A stretch of 64,000 nucleotides of DNA. Source: Rhizobium sp. Leaf453 (GTDB lineage Bacteria > Pseudomonadota > Alphaproteobacteria > Rhizobiales > Rhizobiaceae). The notes under the pieces are model-generated. The model saw nothing but the letters and a program-made list of their open reading frames with translations, had not been told where the DNA came from and did no database searches. The position numbers and the translations under genes were made by a program. Where the stretch lies: positions 124,889 through 188,888 of the forward strand of contig NZ_LMRG01000012.1 of NCBI RefSeq assembly GCF_001425605.1, written 5' to 3'. Shown in pieces: positions 39,030 to 47,317 of this stretch (position 1 is its first letter; each line of letters starts with the position of its first letter).

Positions 39030-39096
39030 CTCAGTTGAAATTCGAAATGGCAACTGCTATCCCTCTTTTCATCAACGAAACGAAGGATTGTCCCCC

Positions 39097-40002
39097 ATGT
39101 GCGGAATTGTCGGATTGTTTTTGAAGGATAAGTCACTGGAGCCCAAACTGGGCGCCATGCTGTCCGATATGCTGGTGATCATGACCGACCGCGGGCCTGA
39201 CAGCGCGGGTATCGCAATCTACGGCGCGCCGTCGGATGGGCGGGCGAAAATCACGGTTCAATCGGCAGCGCCCGCGACCGATTTTGCCGGTTTGGCCAAG
39301 CTGTTGAAGCCTGTCGATGCGAGCGTGTCGGTCGAGCTGAAAAGCACGCATGCGGTCATCGAGACCGCCGCCGACCAGGCCGGTGCCGTCCGCGAGCTGC
39401 TGGCCAAGGAACGCCCCGAAATCCGCGTCATGGGCTCGGGCGATAGCGTCGAGATCTACAAGGAAGTCGGACTCCCGAAGGACGTGGTTTCCCGGTTCGG
39501 TATTCGCGAGATGGCGGGTACCCATGGCATCGGCCATACCCGCATGGCAACGGAATCGGCCGTCACGACGCTCGGCGCGCATCCGTTCTCGACCGGTGCC
39601 GACCAGTGCCTGGTGCACAATGGTTCTCTTTCCAACCACAACAATCTGCGCCGCGAGTTGCTGCGCGAGGGCATGACCTTCGAGACGCAGAACGACTCGG
39701 AAGTCGCTGCCGCCTATCTCACCGCAGAAATGGCCAAGGGCAAGGATCTCGGCCAGGCGCTGACCAGCGCGCTCGACGATCTCGACGGCTTCTTCACCTT
39801 CGTCGTGGGAACCAAGTCCGGTTTCGGCGTGGTGCGCGACCCGATCGCCTGCAAGCCCGCCGTCATGGCCGAGACCGATCAGTATATCGCCTTCGGTTCG
39901 GAATACCGCGCGCTGGTCAACCTGCCAGGCATTGAGGATGCGCGGGTGTGGGAGCCGGAGCCGGCCACCGTCTATTTCTGGGATCATGAGAAGGCGGCCT
40001 AA
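39097..40002 (+). CDS. Class II glutamine amidotransferase, N-methylglutamate synthase subunit A / GlxB-like
   Basis: 301 aa from the ATG at 39097. It starts MCGIVGLF, so the N-terminal Cys becomes the glutaminase nucleophile after Met removal. RGPDSAGIAIYG, GIGHTRMATESAVTTLGAHPF, LVHNGSLSNHNNLR and QNDSEVAAAYL are Ntn-hydrolase landmarks. With the next two genes it reproduces the three domains of GltB as separate proteins (MgsA, B, C). These make N-methylglutamate from gamma-glutamylmethylamide and 2-oxoglutarate. The same set is named glxBCD in Sinorhizobium. Confidence 0.92.
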   Translation: MCGIVGLFLKDKSLEPKLGAMLSDMLVIMTDRGPDSAGIAIYGAPSDGRAKITVQSAAPATDFAGLAKLLKPVDASVSVELKSTHAVIETAADQAGAVRELLAKERPEIRVMGSGDSVEIYKEVGLPKDVVSRFGIREMAGTHGIGHTRMATESAVTTLGAHPFSTGADQCLVHNGSLSNHNNLRRELLREGMTFETQNDSEVAAAYLTAEMAKGKDLGQALTSALDDLDGFFTFVVGTKSGFGVVRDPIACKPAVMAETDQYIAFGSEYRALVNLPGIEDARVWEPEPATVYFWDHEKAA

Positions 40003-40004
40003 CC

Positions 40005-40727
40005 GTGAATGTCAGCGTACAACGAGAAAGTCTGGAAGCGATGCGAGTCTTCGACCTTGCCACCACGCCGCTGCGCGAACTGAACAGCGCCCTGCACGCC
40101 ATTGCGCCGGGTACCAACGACACGAATTTCGAGGTCGTCAATCCGCGCGGCAGCCACTCCGTCGCTGTTGGCATCGATCAGCCGGTCACGGTCGATGTGC
40201 GGGGAAGCGTCGGTTATTACTGCGCCGGAATGAATGATGGCGGGTCGGTCACTGTTCATGGTTCCGCCGGTCCGGGCATCGCCGAAAACATGATGTCCGG
40301 CACGGTCGTCATCGAAGGTGACGCCTCGCAATATGCCGGCGCCACCGGTCGCGGCGGCCTGCTCGTCATCAAGGGTAACGCGGCCTCGCGTTGCGGCATC
40401 TCGATGAAGGGCATTGATATCGTCGTCCACGGCAATATCGGCCACATGTCCGCCTTCATGGGACAGTCCGGCCATCTGGTCGTGCTCGGCAATGCTGGAG
40501 ATGCGTTGGGGGATTCGCTCTACGAAGCCAAGCTTTTCGTACGCGGCGAGGTGAAGAGCCTCGGTGCAGATTGCGTCGAGAAGGAAATGAAGCCGAAGCA
40601 TATCAAGCTCCTGGCCGAACTCCTGGAGAAAGCCGGCGTCACCGGCGTCGCCCCGGAAGAGTTCAAGCGCTACGGCTCTTCCCGCAAGCTTTACAATTTC
40701 AACATCGATAACGCTGACGCGTACTAA
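40005..40727 (+). CDS. GXGXG-domain protein, N-methylglutamate synthase subunit B / GlxC-like
   Basis: 240 aa with a GTG start 2 bp after the previous stop; an ATG at codon 13 is an alternative. The right-handed beta-helix repeat of the GltB C-terminal domain shows as recurring Gly pairs: VRGSVGYYCAGMNDGGSV, GSAGPGIAENMMSGTVVIEGDASQYAGATGRGG and GNIGHMSAFMGQSGHL. It is a structural subunit of the synthase. Confidence 0.92.
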   Translation: MNVSVQRESLEAMRVFDLATTPLRELNSALHAIAPGTNDTNFEVVNPRGSHSVAVGIDQPVTVDVRGSVGYYCAGMNDGGSVTVHGSAGPGIAENMMSGTVVIEGDASQYAGATGRGGLLVIKGNAASRCGISMKGIDIVVHGNIGHMSAFMGQSGHLVVLGNAGDALGDSLYEAKLFVRGEVKSLGADCVEKEMKPKHIKLLAELLEKAGVTGVAPEEFKRYGSSRKLYNFNIDNADAY

Positions 40728-40742
40728 GGCAGGGATCATTTC

Positions 40743-42071
40743 ATGAGCTATCACAACCCCTATACCCCGCCGCGCAAGTCTGCCACCTTCGATGATTATA
40801 CCTTGGCGGAAATCCGCCGTGCAGCGGCGACCGGCATCTATGACATCCGCGGCGCTGGCACCAAGCGCAAGGTCCCGCATTTCGATGATCTGCTGTTCCT
40901 CGGCGCCTCTATCTCCCGCTATCCGCTCGAAGGTTATCGCGAAAAATGCGATACGTCTGTCGTTCTCGGCTCGCGCTTCGCCAAGAAGCCGATTGTGCTG
41001 AAGACGCCGATCACCATTGCTGGCATGAGCTTCGGCGCGCTGTCGGGCAATGCCAAGGAAGCGCTCGGCCGTGGTGCGACGATCGCCGGCACCTCGACCA
41101 CCACAGGCGACGGCGGCATGACGGACGAGGAGCGCGTCCACAGCCAGACGCTCGTCTACCAGTACCTGCCGTCGCGCTACGGCATGAACCCGAAGGACCT
41201 GCGTCGCGCCGACGCGATCGAGGTCGTGGTCGGCCAGGGCGCCAAGCCCGGTGGCGGCGGCATGCTGCTCGGCCAGAAGATTTCCGATCGTGTTGCCAAC
41301 ATGCGCAACCTGCCGAAGGGCATCGACCAACGCTCGGCCTGCCGCCATCCCGACTGGACCGGCCCGGACGATCTTGAAATCAAGATCATGGAACTGCGCG
41401 AAATCACCGATTGGGAAAAGCCGATCTATGTGAAGGTCGGTGGCGCACGCCCCTATTACGACACGGCGCTCGCAGTGAAGGCCGGTGCCGACGTCGTTGT
41501 GCTCGACGGCATGCAGGGCGGCACGGCGGCAACGCAGGACGTCTTCATCGAGAATGTCGGCATGCCGACGCTCGCCTGCATTCGCCCCGCCGTCCAGGCG
41601 CTGCAGGATCTCGGCATGCACCGCAAGGTGCAACTGATCATCTCGGGCGGTATCCGCTCCGGTGCCGACGTGGCAAAGGCGCTGGCGCTGGGCGCCGACG
41701 CTGTCGCGATCGGTACGGCCGCTCTCGTCGCCATCGGTGACAATGACCCGCATTGGGAAGAGGAATACCAGAAGCTGGGCACCACCGCTGGCGCATATGA
41801 CGACTGGCATGAAGGCAAGGACCCCGCCGGCATCACCACGCAGGATCCGGAGCTTGCCAAGCGTCTCGATCCGATCGTCGCCGGCCGTCGCCTCGCCAAC
41901 TACCTCAAGGTGATGACGCTCGAAGCGCAGACCATCGCGCGCGCCTGCGGCAAGAACCATCTCCATAATCTGGAGCCGGAAGATCTCGTCGCCCTGACTA
42001 TCGAGGCGTCTGCCATGGCACAGGTGCCGCTGGCCGGCACCAGCTGGATCCCGGGCAAGGGAGGTTTCTGA
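40743..42071 (+). CDS. Glutamate-synthase FMN domain protein, N-methylglutamate synthase subunit C / GlxD-like
   Basis: 442 aa. FMN-binding TIM-barrel landmarks are MSFGALSGNAKEALGRGA, GDGGMTDEE, GQGAKPGGGGMLLGQKIS, YVKVGGARPYYDTALAVKAGADVVVLDGMQGGTAATQ and IISGGIRSGADVAKALALGADAVAIGTAAL. This is the catalytic synthase subunit. It ends 17 bp before a hairpin that separates it from the ligase gene. Confidence 0.94.
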   Translation: MSYHNPYTPPRKSATFDDYTLAEIRRAAATGIYDIRGAGTKRKVPHFDDLLFLGASISRYPLEGYREKCDTSVVLGSRFAKKPIVLKTPITIAGMSFGALSGNAKEALGRGATIAGTSTTTGDGGMTDEERVHSQTLVYQYLPSRYGMNPKDLRRADAIEVVVGQGAKPGGGGMLLGQKISDRVANMRNLPKGIDQRSACRHPDWTGPDDLEIKIMELREITDWEKPIYVKVGGARPYYDTALAVKAGADVVVLDGMQGGTAATQDVFIENVGMPTLACIRPAVQALQDLGMHRKVQLIISGGIRSGADVAKALALGADAVAIGTAALVAIGDNDPHWEEEYQKLGTTAGAYDDWHEGKDPAGITTQDPELAKRLDPIVAGRRLANYLKVMTLEAQTIARACGKNHLHNLEPEDLVALTIEASAMAQVPLAGTSWIPGKGGF

Positions 42072-42087
42072 CCAGCCATAAAGCTTC

Positions 42088-42120
42088 GGCCGCCGCTGAT
42101 CTCCCAAGGCAGTGGCGGCC
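42088..42120 (+). other. Intercistronic hairpin before the GlnT/GmaS gene
   Basis: GGCCGCCGCTG (42088-42098) pairs with CAGTGGCGGCC (42110-42120), 11 bp including one G-U, around an 11-nt loop. There is no T run. Confidence 0.6.
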
Positions 42121-42162
42121 ATTCCCGTGAAAAAGTGTCTAAATAATCCAAAGGGGAACACA

Positions 42163-43470
42163 GTGACACTCGATCTTTCGACCTATGCCAAGGAACGCGG
42201 CATCAAATATTTCATGATCAGCTATACCGACCTGTTCGGCGGCCAGCGCGCCAAGCTGGTTCCGGCACAGGCCATCGCTGACATGCAGGCCGATGGCGCT
42301 GGTTTCGCAGGGTTTGCCACCTGGCTCGATCTGACGCCCGCCCATCCCGATCTCTTCGCCTTGCCCGATGCATCCTCCGTCATCCAGCTTCCCTGGAAGA
42401 AGGATGTTGCCTGGGTCGCCGCCGATTGCGTCATGGACGACAAGCCGGTCGATCAGGCGCCGCGCGTGCTTTTGAAAAGGCTGATCGACGAGGCCGCCAA
42501 GGAAGGCCTGCGGGTCAAGACCGGCGTCGAGCCGGAATTCTTCCTGATCTCGCCGGACGGTTCAGTAATTTCCGACCAGTACGATACGGCGGAAAAGCCC
42601 TGCTACGACCAGCAGGCGGTCATGCGCCGCTACGACGTCATCGCCGAAATCTGCGATGCGATGCTGGAACTCGGCTGGAAGCCCTACCAGAACGATCATG
42701 AGGATGCGAACGGCCAGTTCGAGATGAACTGGGAATATGACGACGCGCTGCAGACGGCCGACAAGCATTCCTTCTTCAAGTTCATGGTCAAATCGATCGC
42801 TGAAAAGCATGGGCTGCGAGCAACGTTCATGCCCAAGCCCTTCAAGGGCCTGACGGGCAATGGTTGCCACGCGCATATCTCGGTCTGGGATCTCGACGGC
42901 AAGACCAACGCCTTCGCCGACAAGGCGATGCCGTTCGGTCTCTCCGCAAAAGGCCGCACCTTCCTCGGCGGCATCATGAAACATGCCTCGGCGCTCGCCG
43001 CCGTCACCAATCCGACCGTCAATTCCTACAAGCGCATCAATGCGCCTCGGACGATCTCGGGTGCCACCTGGGCTCCGAACTCGGTGACCTGGACCGGCAA
43101 CAACCGCACCCACATGGTGCGCGTACCTGGCCCTGGACGCTTCGAGCTTCGTCTTCCCGACGGCGCGGTCAATCCGTATCTGCTGCAGGCGATCATCATC
43201 GCGGCTGGCCTCTCGGGTCTGCGCACGAATGCCGATCCCGGTCCCCATCATGATATCGACATGTACAAGGACGGGCATACGGTCAAGGATGCCCCGAAGC
43301 TGCCGTTGAACCTCTTGGACGCGCTGCGCGCCTATGACAAGGACGAGGAACTGAAGGCGGCGCTTGGCATCGAATTCTCCGCGTCCTACCTGAAGCTCAA
43401 GCATATCGAGTGGAACAACTACGCCTCCCAATTCACCGAATGGGAGCGTCAGACGACGCTCGATATCTGA
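42163..43470 (+). CDS. GlnT-type glutamine synthetase homologue, probable gamma-glutamylmethylamide synthetase
   Basis: 435 aa from a GTG at 42163 with AAGGGG upstream. GS-family landmarks are VEPEFFLI (metal Glu), YQNDHEDANGQFEMNWEYDDALQTAD, MPKPFKGLTGNGCHAHISVWD (ATP/His loop) and APRTISGATWAPNSVTWTGNNRTHMVRVPGPGRFELRLPDGAVNPYL. The DGSS ammonium-site motif of classical GS reads DGAGFAG (44-50). That agrees with use of methylamine in place of ammonium. It would join methylamine to glutamate and feed the preceding synthase. In rhizobia the gene is usually called glnT (GSIII). Confidence 0.9.
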   Translation: MTLDLSTYAKERGIKYFMISYTDLFGGQRAKLVPAQAIADMQADGAGFAGFATWLDLTPAHPDLFALPDASSVIQLPWKKDVAWVAADCVMDDKPVDQAPRVLLKRLIDEAAKEGLRVKTGVEPEFFLISPDGSVISDQYDTAEKPCYDQQAVMRRYDVIAEICDAMLELGWKPYQNDHEDANGQFEMNWEYDDALQTADKHSFFKFMVKSIAEKHGLRATFMPKPFKGLTGNGCHAHISVWDLDGKTNAFADKAMPFGLSAKGRTFLGGIMKHASALAAVTNPTVNSYKRINAPRTISGATWAPNSVTWTGNNRTHMVRVPGPGRFELRLPDGAVNPYLLQAIIIAAGLSGLRTNADPGPHHDIDMYKDGHTVKDAPKLPLNLLDALRAYDKDEELKAALGIEFSASYLKLKHIEWNNYASQFTEWERQTTLDI

Positions 43471-43506
43471 GCGCCGTCTGACGTTCGAAGATGAGAAGAG
43501 ACGACA

Positions 43507-43556
43507 TGGCCTGTTCCTGCTATCCGATGTCGCGAAACGGATGGACGGGCAGGCCA
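43507..43556 (+). other. Possible long hairpin in the 162-bp leader of purU
   Basis: TGGCCTG (43507-43513) can pair with CAGGCCA (43550-43556), with an inner TCC/GGA pairing. I could not match it to a known riboswitch class. The rest of 43471-43632 holds only the purU ribosome-binding region. Confidence 0.35.
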
Positions 43557-43632
43557 GCGTCGCGATAGCTTCCATTTCACGATGCTGGGCCGGGAGGGCC
43601 AGCCAAGACCTCAAGCCAAGAGACTGAGACCC

Positions 43633-44517
43633 ATGAAAAGCTACGTCCTGACCGTATCCTGCAAGTCCACGCGCGGCATTGTTGCTGCGATCACGGGTTA
43701 TCTTGCGGAAGAGGGTTGTTACATCTCCGACAGTTCGCAGTTCGACGATCTGGAAACGGGCCTGTTCTTCATGCGCCTGACCTTCATCAGCCAGGAAGGT
43801 GCGTCGCTGGAAAAGCTGGAGGCAGGCTTCGAGGCGGTGAAGGCGAAGTTCGGCATGGTTGCCGATATCCGCGACAGCGAGCACCGGATGAAGGTGCTGT
43901 TGATGGTGTCGCGTTTTGGCCATTGCCTCAACGACCTGCTGTATCGCTGGAAGATCGGCGCGCTACCGATCGATATCGTCGGCGTCGTCTCCAACCATTT
44001 CGACTATCAGAAGGTGGTGGTGAACCACGACATCCCGTTCCATCATATTCCGGTGACCAAGGCCAACAAGGCGCAGGCGGAAGCCCGGATGATGGACGTG
44101 GTCGAACAGACGGGCACGGAACTGATCGTGCTGGCGCGCTACATGCAGATCCTGTCGGATGCGATCTGCCAGAAGATGTCCGGCCAGATCATCAACATCC
44201 ACCACTCGTTCCTGCCGTCGTTCAAGGGGGCGAACCCCTACAAGCAGGCCTATGAACGCGGCGTGAAGTTGATCGGCGCGACGGCGCACTACGTCACTGC
44301 CGATCTCGACGAAGGTCCGATCATCGAGCAGGACATTGCCCGCATCACCCACGCGCAGTCGGCGGAGGACTATGTCTCGATCGGCCGTGACGTCGAAAGC
44401 CAGGTTCTGGCGCGTGCGGTTCACGCCCATATCCACCACCGCACCTTCATCAACGGCAACCGCACCGTCGTTTTCCCGGCCAGCCCGGGCTCTTATGCCT
44501 CCGAGCGCATGGGCTGA
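43633..44517 (+). CDS. purU: Formyltetrahydrofolate deformylase
   Basis: 294 aa from the ATG at 43633. An N-terminal ACT domain (1-80; VSCKSTRGIVAAITGYLAEEGCYI) is followed by a formyltransferase-like domain (VGVVSNHFDY, the catalytic IINIHHSFLPSFKGANPY, and ADLDEGPIIEQDI). It hydrolyses 10-formyl-THF to formate and THF. Here it would recycle THF and drain one-carbon units released by the sarcosine-oxidase-like complex. It is last in the operon, before a strong terminator. Confidence 0.96.
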   Translation: MKSYVLTVSCKSTRGIVAAITGYLAEEGCYISDSSQFDDLETGLFFMRLTFISQEGASLEKLEAGFEAVKAKFGMVADIRDSEHRMKVLLMVSRFGHCLNDLLYRWKIGALPIDIVGVVSNHFDYQKVVVNHDIPFHHIPVTKANKAQAEARMMDVVEQTGTELIVLARYMQILSDAICQKMSGQIINIHHSFLPSFKGANPYKQAYERGVKLIGATAHYVTADLDEGPIIEQDIARITHAQSAEDYVSIGRDVESQVLARAVHAHIHHRTFINGNRTVVFPASPGSYASERMG

Positions 44518-44558
44518 TTCCAGGCCGCTTCGCAGCATTTTTGCCTTTTCCGGTTCTA

Positions 44559-44596
44559 CATCCCCGAATGCCCGGCATTCGGGGATGTTTTGTTTT
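44559..44596 (+). terminator. Rho-independent terminator after purU
   Basis: CATCCCCGAATG (44559-44570) and CATTCGGGGATG (44576-44587) form a 12-bp perfect stem with a 5-nt loop, followed by TTTTGTTTT. Confidence 0.95.
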
Positions 44597-44944
44597 GATC
44601 ATCTCGATCCTTGCCTTTCCGACTGAACTATTTGTTTAGTCGCATATATTTCTAATAAAGCGCCGTTTTCGCCACGTTGATGCGATATCGTTGTGCATCG
44701 CAGCAACGATTGTCTCTTGTCATGTTTAGTAAATTGATTATCACTAAACATATTGCTCAACATGGCGGGTGTGAGGCCGATGAGCGAAGGGCGGGGAGCT
44801 CAGTAAAATTCAAAGTGGGACGGTCCCCGGCAGGTGACAGTAGCGCTGGTGTGCATCTTCGGCAGCGAGGACGCGTATCCGCGTGAAGGCAGTCGGAATT
44901 CGCGAAGACGGCGTGGTGCCGGCTTCTGTATCTGGGAGGATTAC
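44597..44944. promoter_or_regulatory. Promoter region of the GlpV-type ABC operon with repeated GTTTAGT elements
   Basis: 348 bp without a gene. ATGTTTAGT (44722-44730) and ACTAAACAT (44743-44751) form a perfect 9-bp inverted repeat spaced by 12 bp. A third copy, TGTTTAGT, is at 44633-44640. This looks like a repressor or activator binding region for the downstream transporter. No DeoR/GntR gene is adjacent. GGGAGG precedes the ATG at 44945. Confidence 0.6.
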
Positions 44945-46270
44945 ATGCGGAAATTGACCAAGGCCCTGTTGGGGGCGACAACTGCTCTGACGATCTCGAC
45001 CGCCATGCCGGCGGTGTCGCAGGCGGCGGAACTGACCTTGTGCTGGGCGGCCTGGGATCCGGCAAACGCGCTGGTGGAACTGTCCAAGGACTTTACGGCC
45101 CAGACCGGCACGGAGATGAAATTCGAGTTCGTGCCATGGCCGAACTTCGCCGATCGCATTCTCAACGAACTCAATTCCGGCGGCAAGCTCTGCGACCTCC
45201 TGATCGGCGACAGCCAGTGGCTCGGCGGTTCGGCCGAAAATGGCTACTATGTGAAGCTCAACGATTTCTTCGACAAGGAAGGGATCAAGATGAGCGACTT
45301 CGCCGAAGCCGCCGTCAATGCCTATGCTACCTGGCCAAAGGGAACGCCGAACTATTGGGCGCTGCCGGCGATGGGCGATGCCAATGCCTGGTTCTATCGC
45401 AAGGACTGGTTCGCCAAGCCGGAACTGCAGGCCGAGTTCAAGAAGCAGACCGGCCGCGACCTCGCCATTCCGACCACATGGCCCGAACTGATCGAGACGG
45501 CGAAGTTCTTCAACGGCAAGGAAATCGACGGCAAGAAGGTCTACGGAGCGGCTATCTTCACCGAGCGCGCATCGGAAGGCATCACCATGGGCGTCACCCA
45601 GGCGCTCTATGCCAATGGCTTCAAGTACGAGAAGACGGCCGGCAAATACGACATGGACGGTGCCGTCAATTCGCCGGATGCTGTGAAGGGGCTCGAAGAG
45701 TACAAGGAACTCTACAAGTGCTGCACGCCGCCCGGTTACACCGACGCCTATATGGGTGAAACGCTCGATGCGTTCAAATCCGGCCAGGCGGCGATGGCGA
45801 TGAACTGGTTCGCCTTCTTCCCCGGCCTTTACAAGGACGAGAATGTTGGTGGCGACAAGATCGGCTTCTTCGTCAATCCGAAGGGCACGACAGCCGCTTC
45901 GACGCTCGGCGGGCAGGGCATCTCGGTCGTCGCCAACACCGACAACATGGACGGCGCGCTCGCCTATATCAAATGGTTCGCGCAGCCCGACGTGCAGAAG
46001 AAGTGGTGGTCGCTCGGCGGCTATGCCGTGCACAATGCGGTCCTGAACGATCCCTCCTTCAAGGACAGCCAGCCGTTCGCCGCAGACTTCCTCGTCGCGA
46101 TGAACCAGGTCCAGGATTTCTGGCAGGAACCGTCCTACGCCATCCTGCTGCAGGCCATGCAGAAGCGGATGCACGATTATGTCGTCGCCGATCAGGGCAC
46201 GGCGCAGGAAGCGCTCGACGGGCTGGTCAAGGATTGGGCCGAGATCTTCGGGGATGAGGGCAAACTCTGA
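44945..46270 (+). CDS. CUT1-type ABC transporter, sugar/polyol-binding protein
   Basis: 441 aa with a signal peptide (about 1-28, ending SQA-AE). The mature start AELTLCWAAWDPANALVELSKDFTAQTGTEMKFEF, and the later MNWFAFFPGLY, GKVY-type and GGQGISV stretches, fit family 1 binding proteins. Gene content (two permeases, a small membrane protein, two ATPases) parallels the rhizobial glycerol transporter GlpSTPQ(U)V in a different order. The adjoining dihydroxyacetone-kinase genes suggest glycerol, dihydroxyacetone or a C4 polyol or ketose. The substrate is inferred. Confidence 0.88.
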   Translation: MRKLTKALLGATTALTISTAMPAVSQAAELTLCWAAWDPANALVELSKDFTAQTGTEMKFEFVPWPNFADRILNELNSGGKLCDLLIGDSQWLGGSAENGYYVKLNDFFDKEGIKMSDFAEAAVNAYATWPKGTPNYWALPAMGDANAWFYRKDWFAKPELQAEFKKQTGRDLAIPTTWPELIETAKFFNGKEIDGKKVYGAAIFTERASEGITMGVTQALYANGFKYEKTAGKYDMDGAVNSPDAVKGLEEYKELYKCCTPPGYTDAYMGETLDAFKSGQAAMAMNWFAFFPGLYKDENVGGDKIGFFVNPKGTTAASTLGGQGISVVANTDNMDGALAYIKWFAQPDVQKKWWSLGGYAVHNAVLNDPSFKDSQPFAADFLVAMNQVQDFWQEPSYAILLQAMQKRMHDYVVADQGTAQEALDGLVKDWAEIFGDEGKL

Positions 46271-46284
46271 TTTCCTCCCGGTGG

Positions 46285-46312
46285 GGCCGTCCGGCGTGCG
46301 CGCCGGGCGGCC
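46285..46312 (+). other. Intercistronic hairpin after the binding-protein gene
   Basis: GGCCGTCCGGCG (46285-46296) pairs with CGCCGGGCGGCC (46301-46312), 12 bp with one G-U, loop TGCG. There is no T run. It likely protects the binding-protein mRNA. Confidence 0.7.
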
Positions 46313-46348
46313 TTGTTGACGACGACACCCTGATTGCAGGTGAATTTC

Positions 46349-47317
46349 GTGACCGATACCAATACGACGATCATGGACAAGGCGACGGAGCGGATGGTGC
46401 ATGCGACCCCGATGTCACTCGCCCGCCGCGTGCGAGGCCTTTCCGACCGGGCGATCGCCTGGCTCTTCATCGCCCCGACCATCCTCCTGCTGCTGGCGAT
46501 CAATATCTTTCCGCTGATCTGGGCGGTGCGGCTCTCCTTCACCAACTACCGCGCCAACCGGCCGAATGCGGTCGTCGAAGGCGTCGGGCTGACGAATTAC
46601 CAGCGGGTTCTCAATGATCCCGACATCTGGATCGCCATGCAGACGACGGCGCACTTCGTGTTCTGGACCATCATCCTTCAGACCCTCATCGGCTTCTCGC
46701 TGGCCTATCTGATCGACCGGAAATTCAAGGGACATGCCTTCTGGACGACCGTGATCCTGATCCCGATGATGCTGTCGCCAGCGGTGGTGGGCAATTTCTG
46801 GCGCTTCCTCTATCAGCCGCAGATCGGCCTGTTCAACTATATCGTCTCCTATGCCACTGGCGTTCCGCCCTCCTCGTTCGAGATGCTGGGTGCGGTGTCG
46901 CTGGCGCCCTGGTCCATCATCATCGTCGATACCTGGATGTGGACACCCTACGTCATGCTGATCTGCCTCGCGGGTCTGCGCTCCATACCGGATTACATCT
47001 ATGAGGCGGCGGAGGTGGACCGGGCATCGGCCTGGCGGCAATTCTGGTCGATCACCATACCGATGGCGCTGCCCTTCATCATGCTTGCGGTGCTGTTCCG
47101 CGGCATCGAGAATTTCAAGATGTTCGACATGGTCATGTTGCTGACAGGCGGCGGACCGGGCTCGACCACGGAAGTTGCCTCGATCACCCTCAAGCGCGAA
47201 GCCTTCGAAAGCTGGCGCACCGGGCGGGCATCCTCCTTCGCCATCATTCTCTTCGTCGCCGTCTTTGGCCTCGCCAATATCTACGTCAAGGCTTTGAACA
47301 AGGTGAAGCAGAGATGA
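46349..47317 (+). CDS. CUT1 ABC transporter permease 1 (GlpP/MalF-like)
   Basis: About 322 aa from a GTG at 46349 with AGGTGA upstream; TTG 46334 and ATG 46373 are alternatives. The first membrane segment is IAWLFIAPTILLLLAINIFPLIWAV, followed by SFTNY. The EAA loop is YIYEAAEVDRASAWRQFWSITIPM. It forms the membrane channel with the next gene product, whose ATG overlaps its stop by 4 bp. Confidence 0.92.
   Translation: MTDTNTTIMDKATERMVHATPMSLARRVRGLSDRAIAWLFIAPTILLLLAINIFPLIWAVRLSFTNYRANRPNAVVEGVGLTNYQRVLNDPDIWIAMQTTAHFVFWTIILQTLIGFSLAYLIDRKFKGHAFWTTVILIPMMLSPAVVGNFWRFLYQPQIGLFNYIVSYATGVPPSSFEMLGAVSLAPWSIIIVDTWMWTPYVMLICLAGLRSIPDYIYEAAEVDRASAWRQFWSITIPMALPFIMLAVLFRGIENFKMFDMVMLLTGGGPGSTTEVASITLKREAFESWRTGRASSFAIILFVAVFGLANIYVKALNKVKQR

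Noticed and set aside
39999-42161. 720-codon minus-strand open frame
   Set aside because: It is antisense to the GXGXG and FMN-synthase genes. The composition is typical of a shadow frame.
43471-43632. THF or glycine riboswitch upstream of purU
   Set aside because: The leader can form a long hairpin, but I could not recognise the conserved core of any folate or glycine riboswitch class.
44810-46402. 530-codon minus-strand open frame
   Set aside because: It is antisense to the sugar/polyol-binding protein gene, which has a signal peptide and a good ribosome-binding site.
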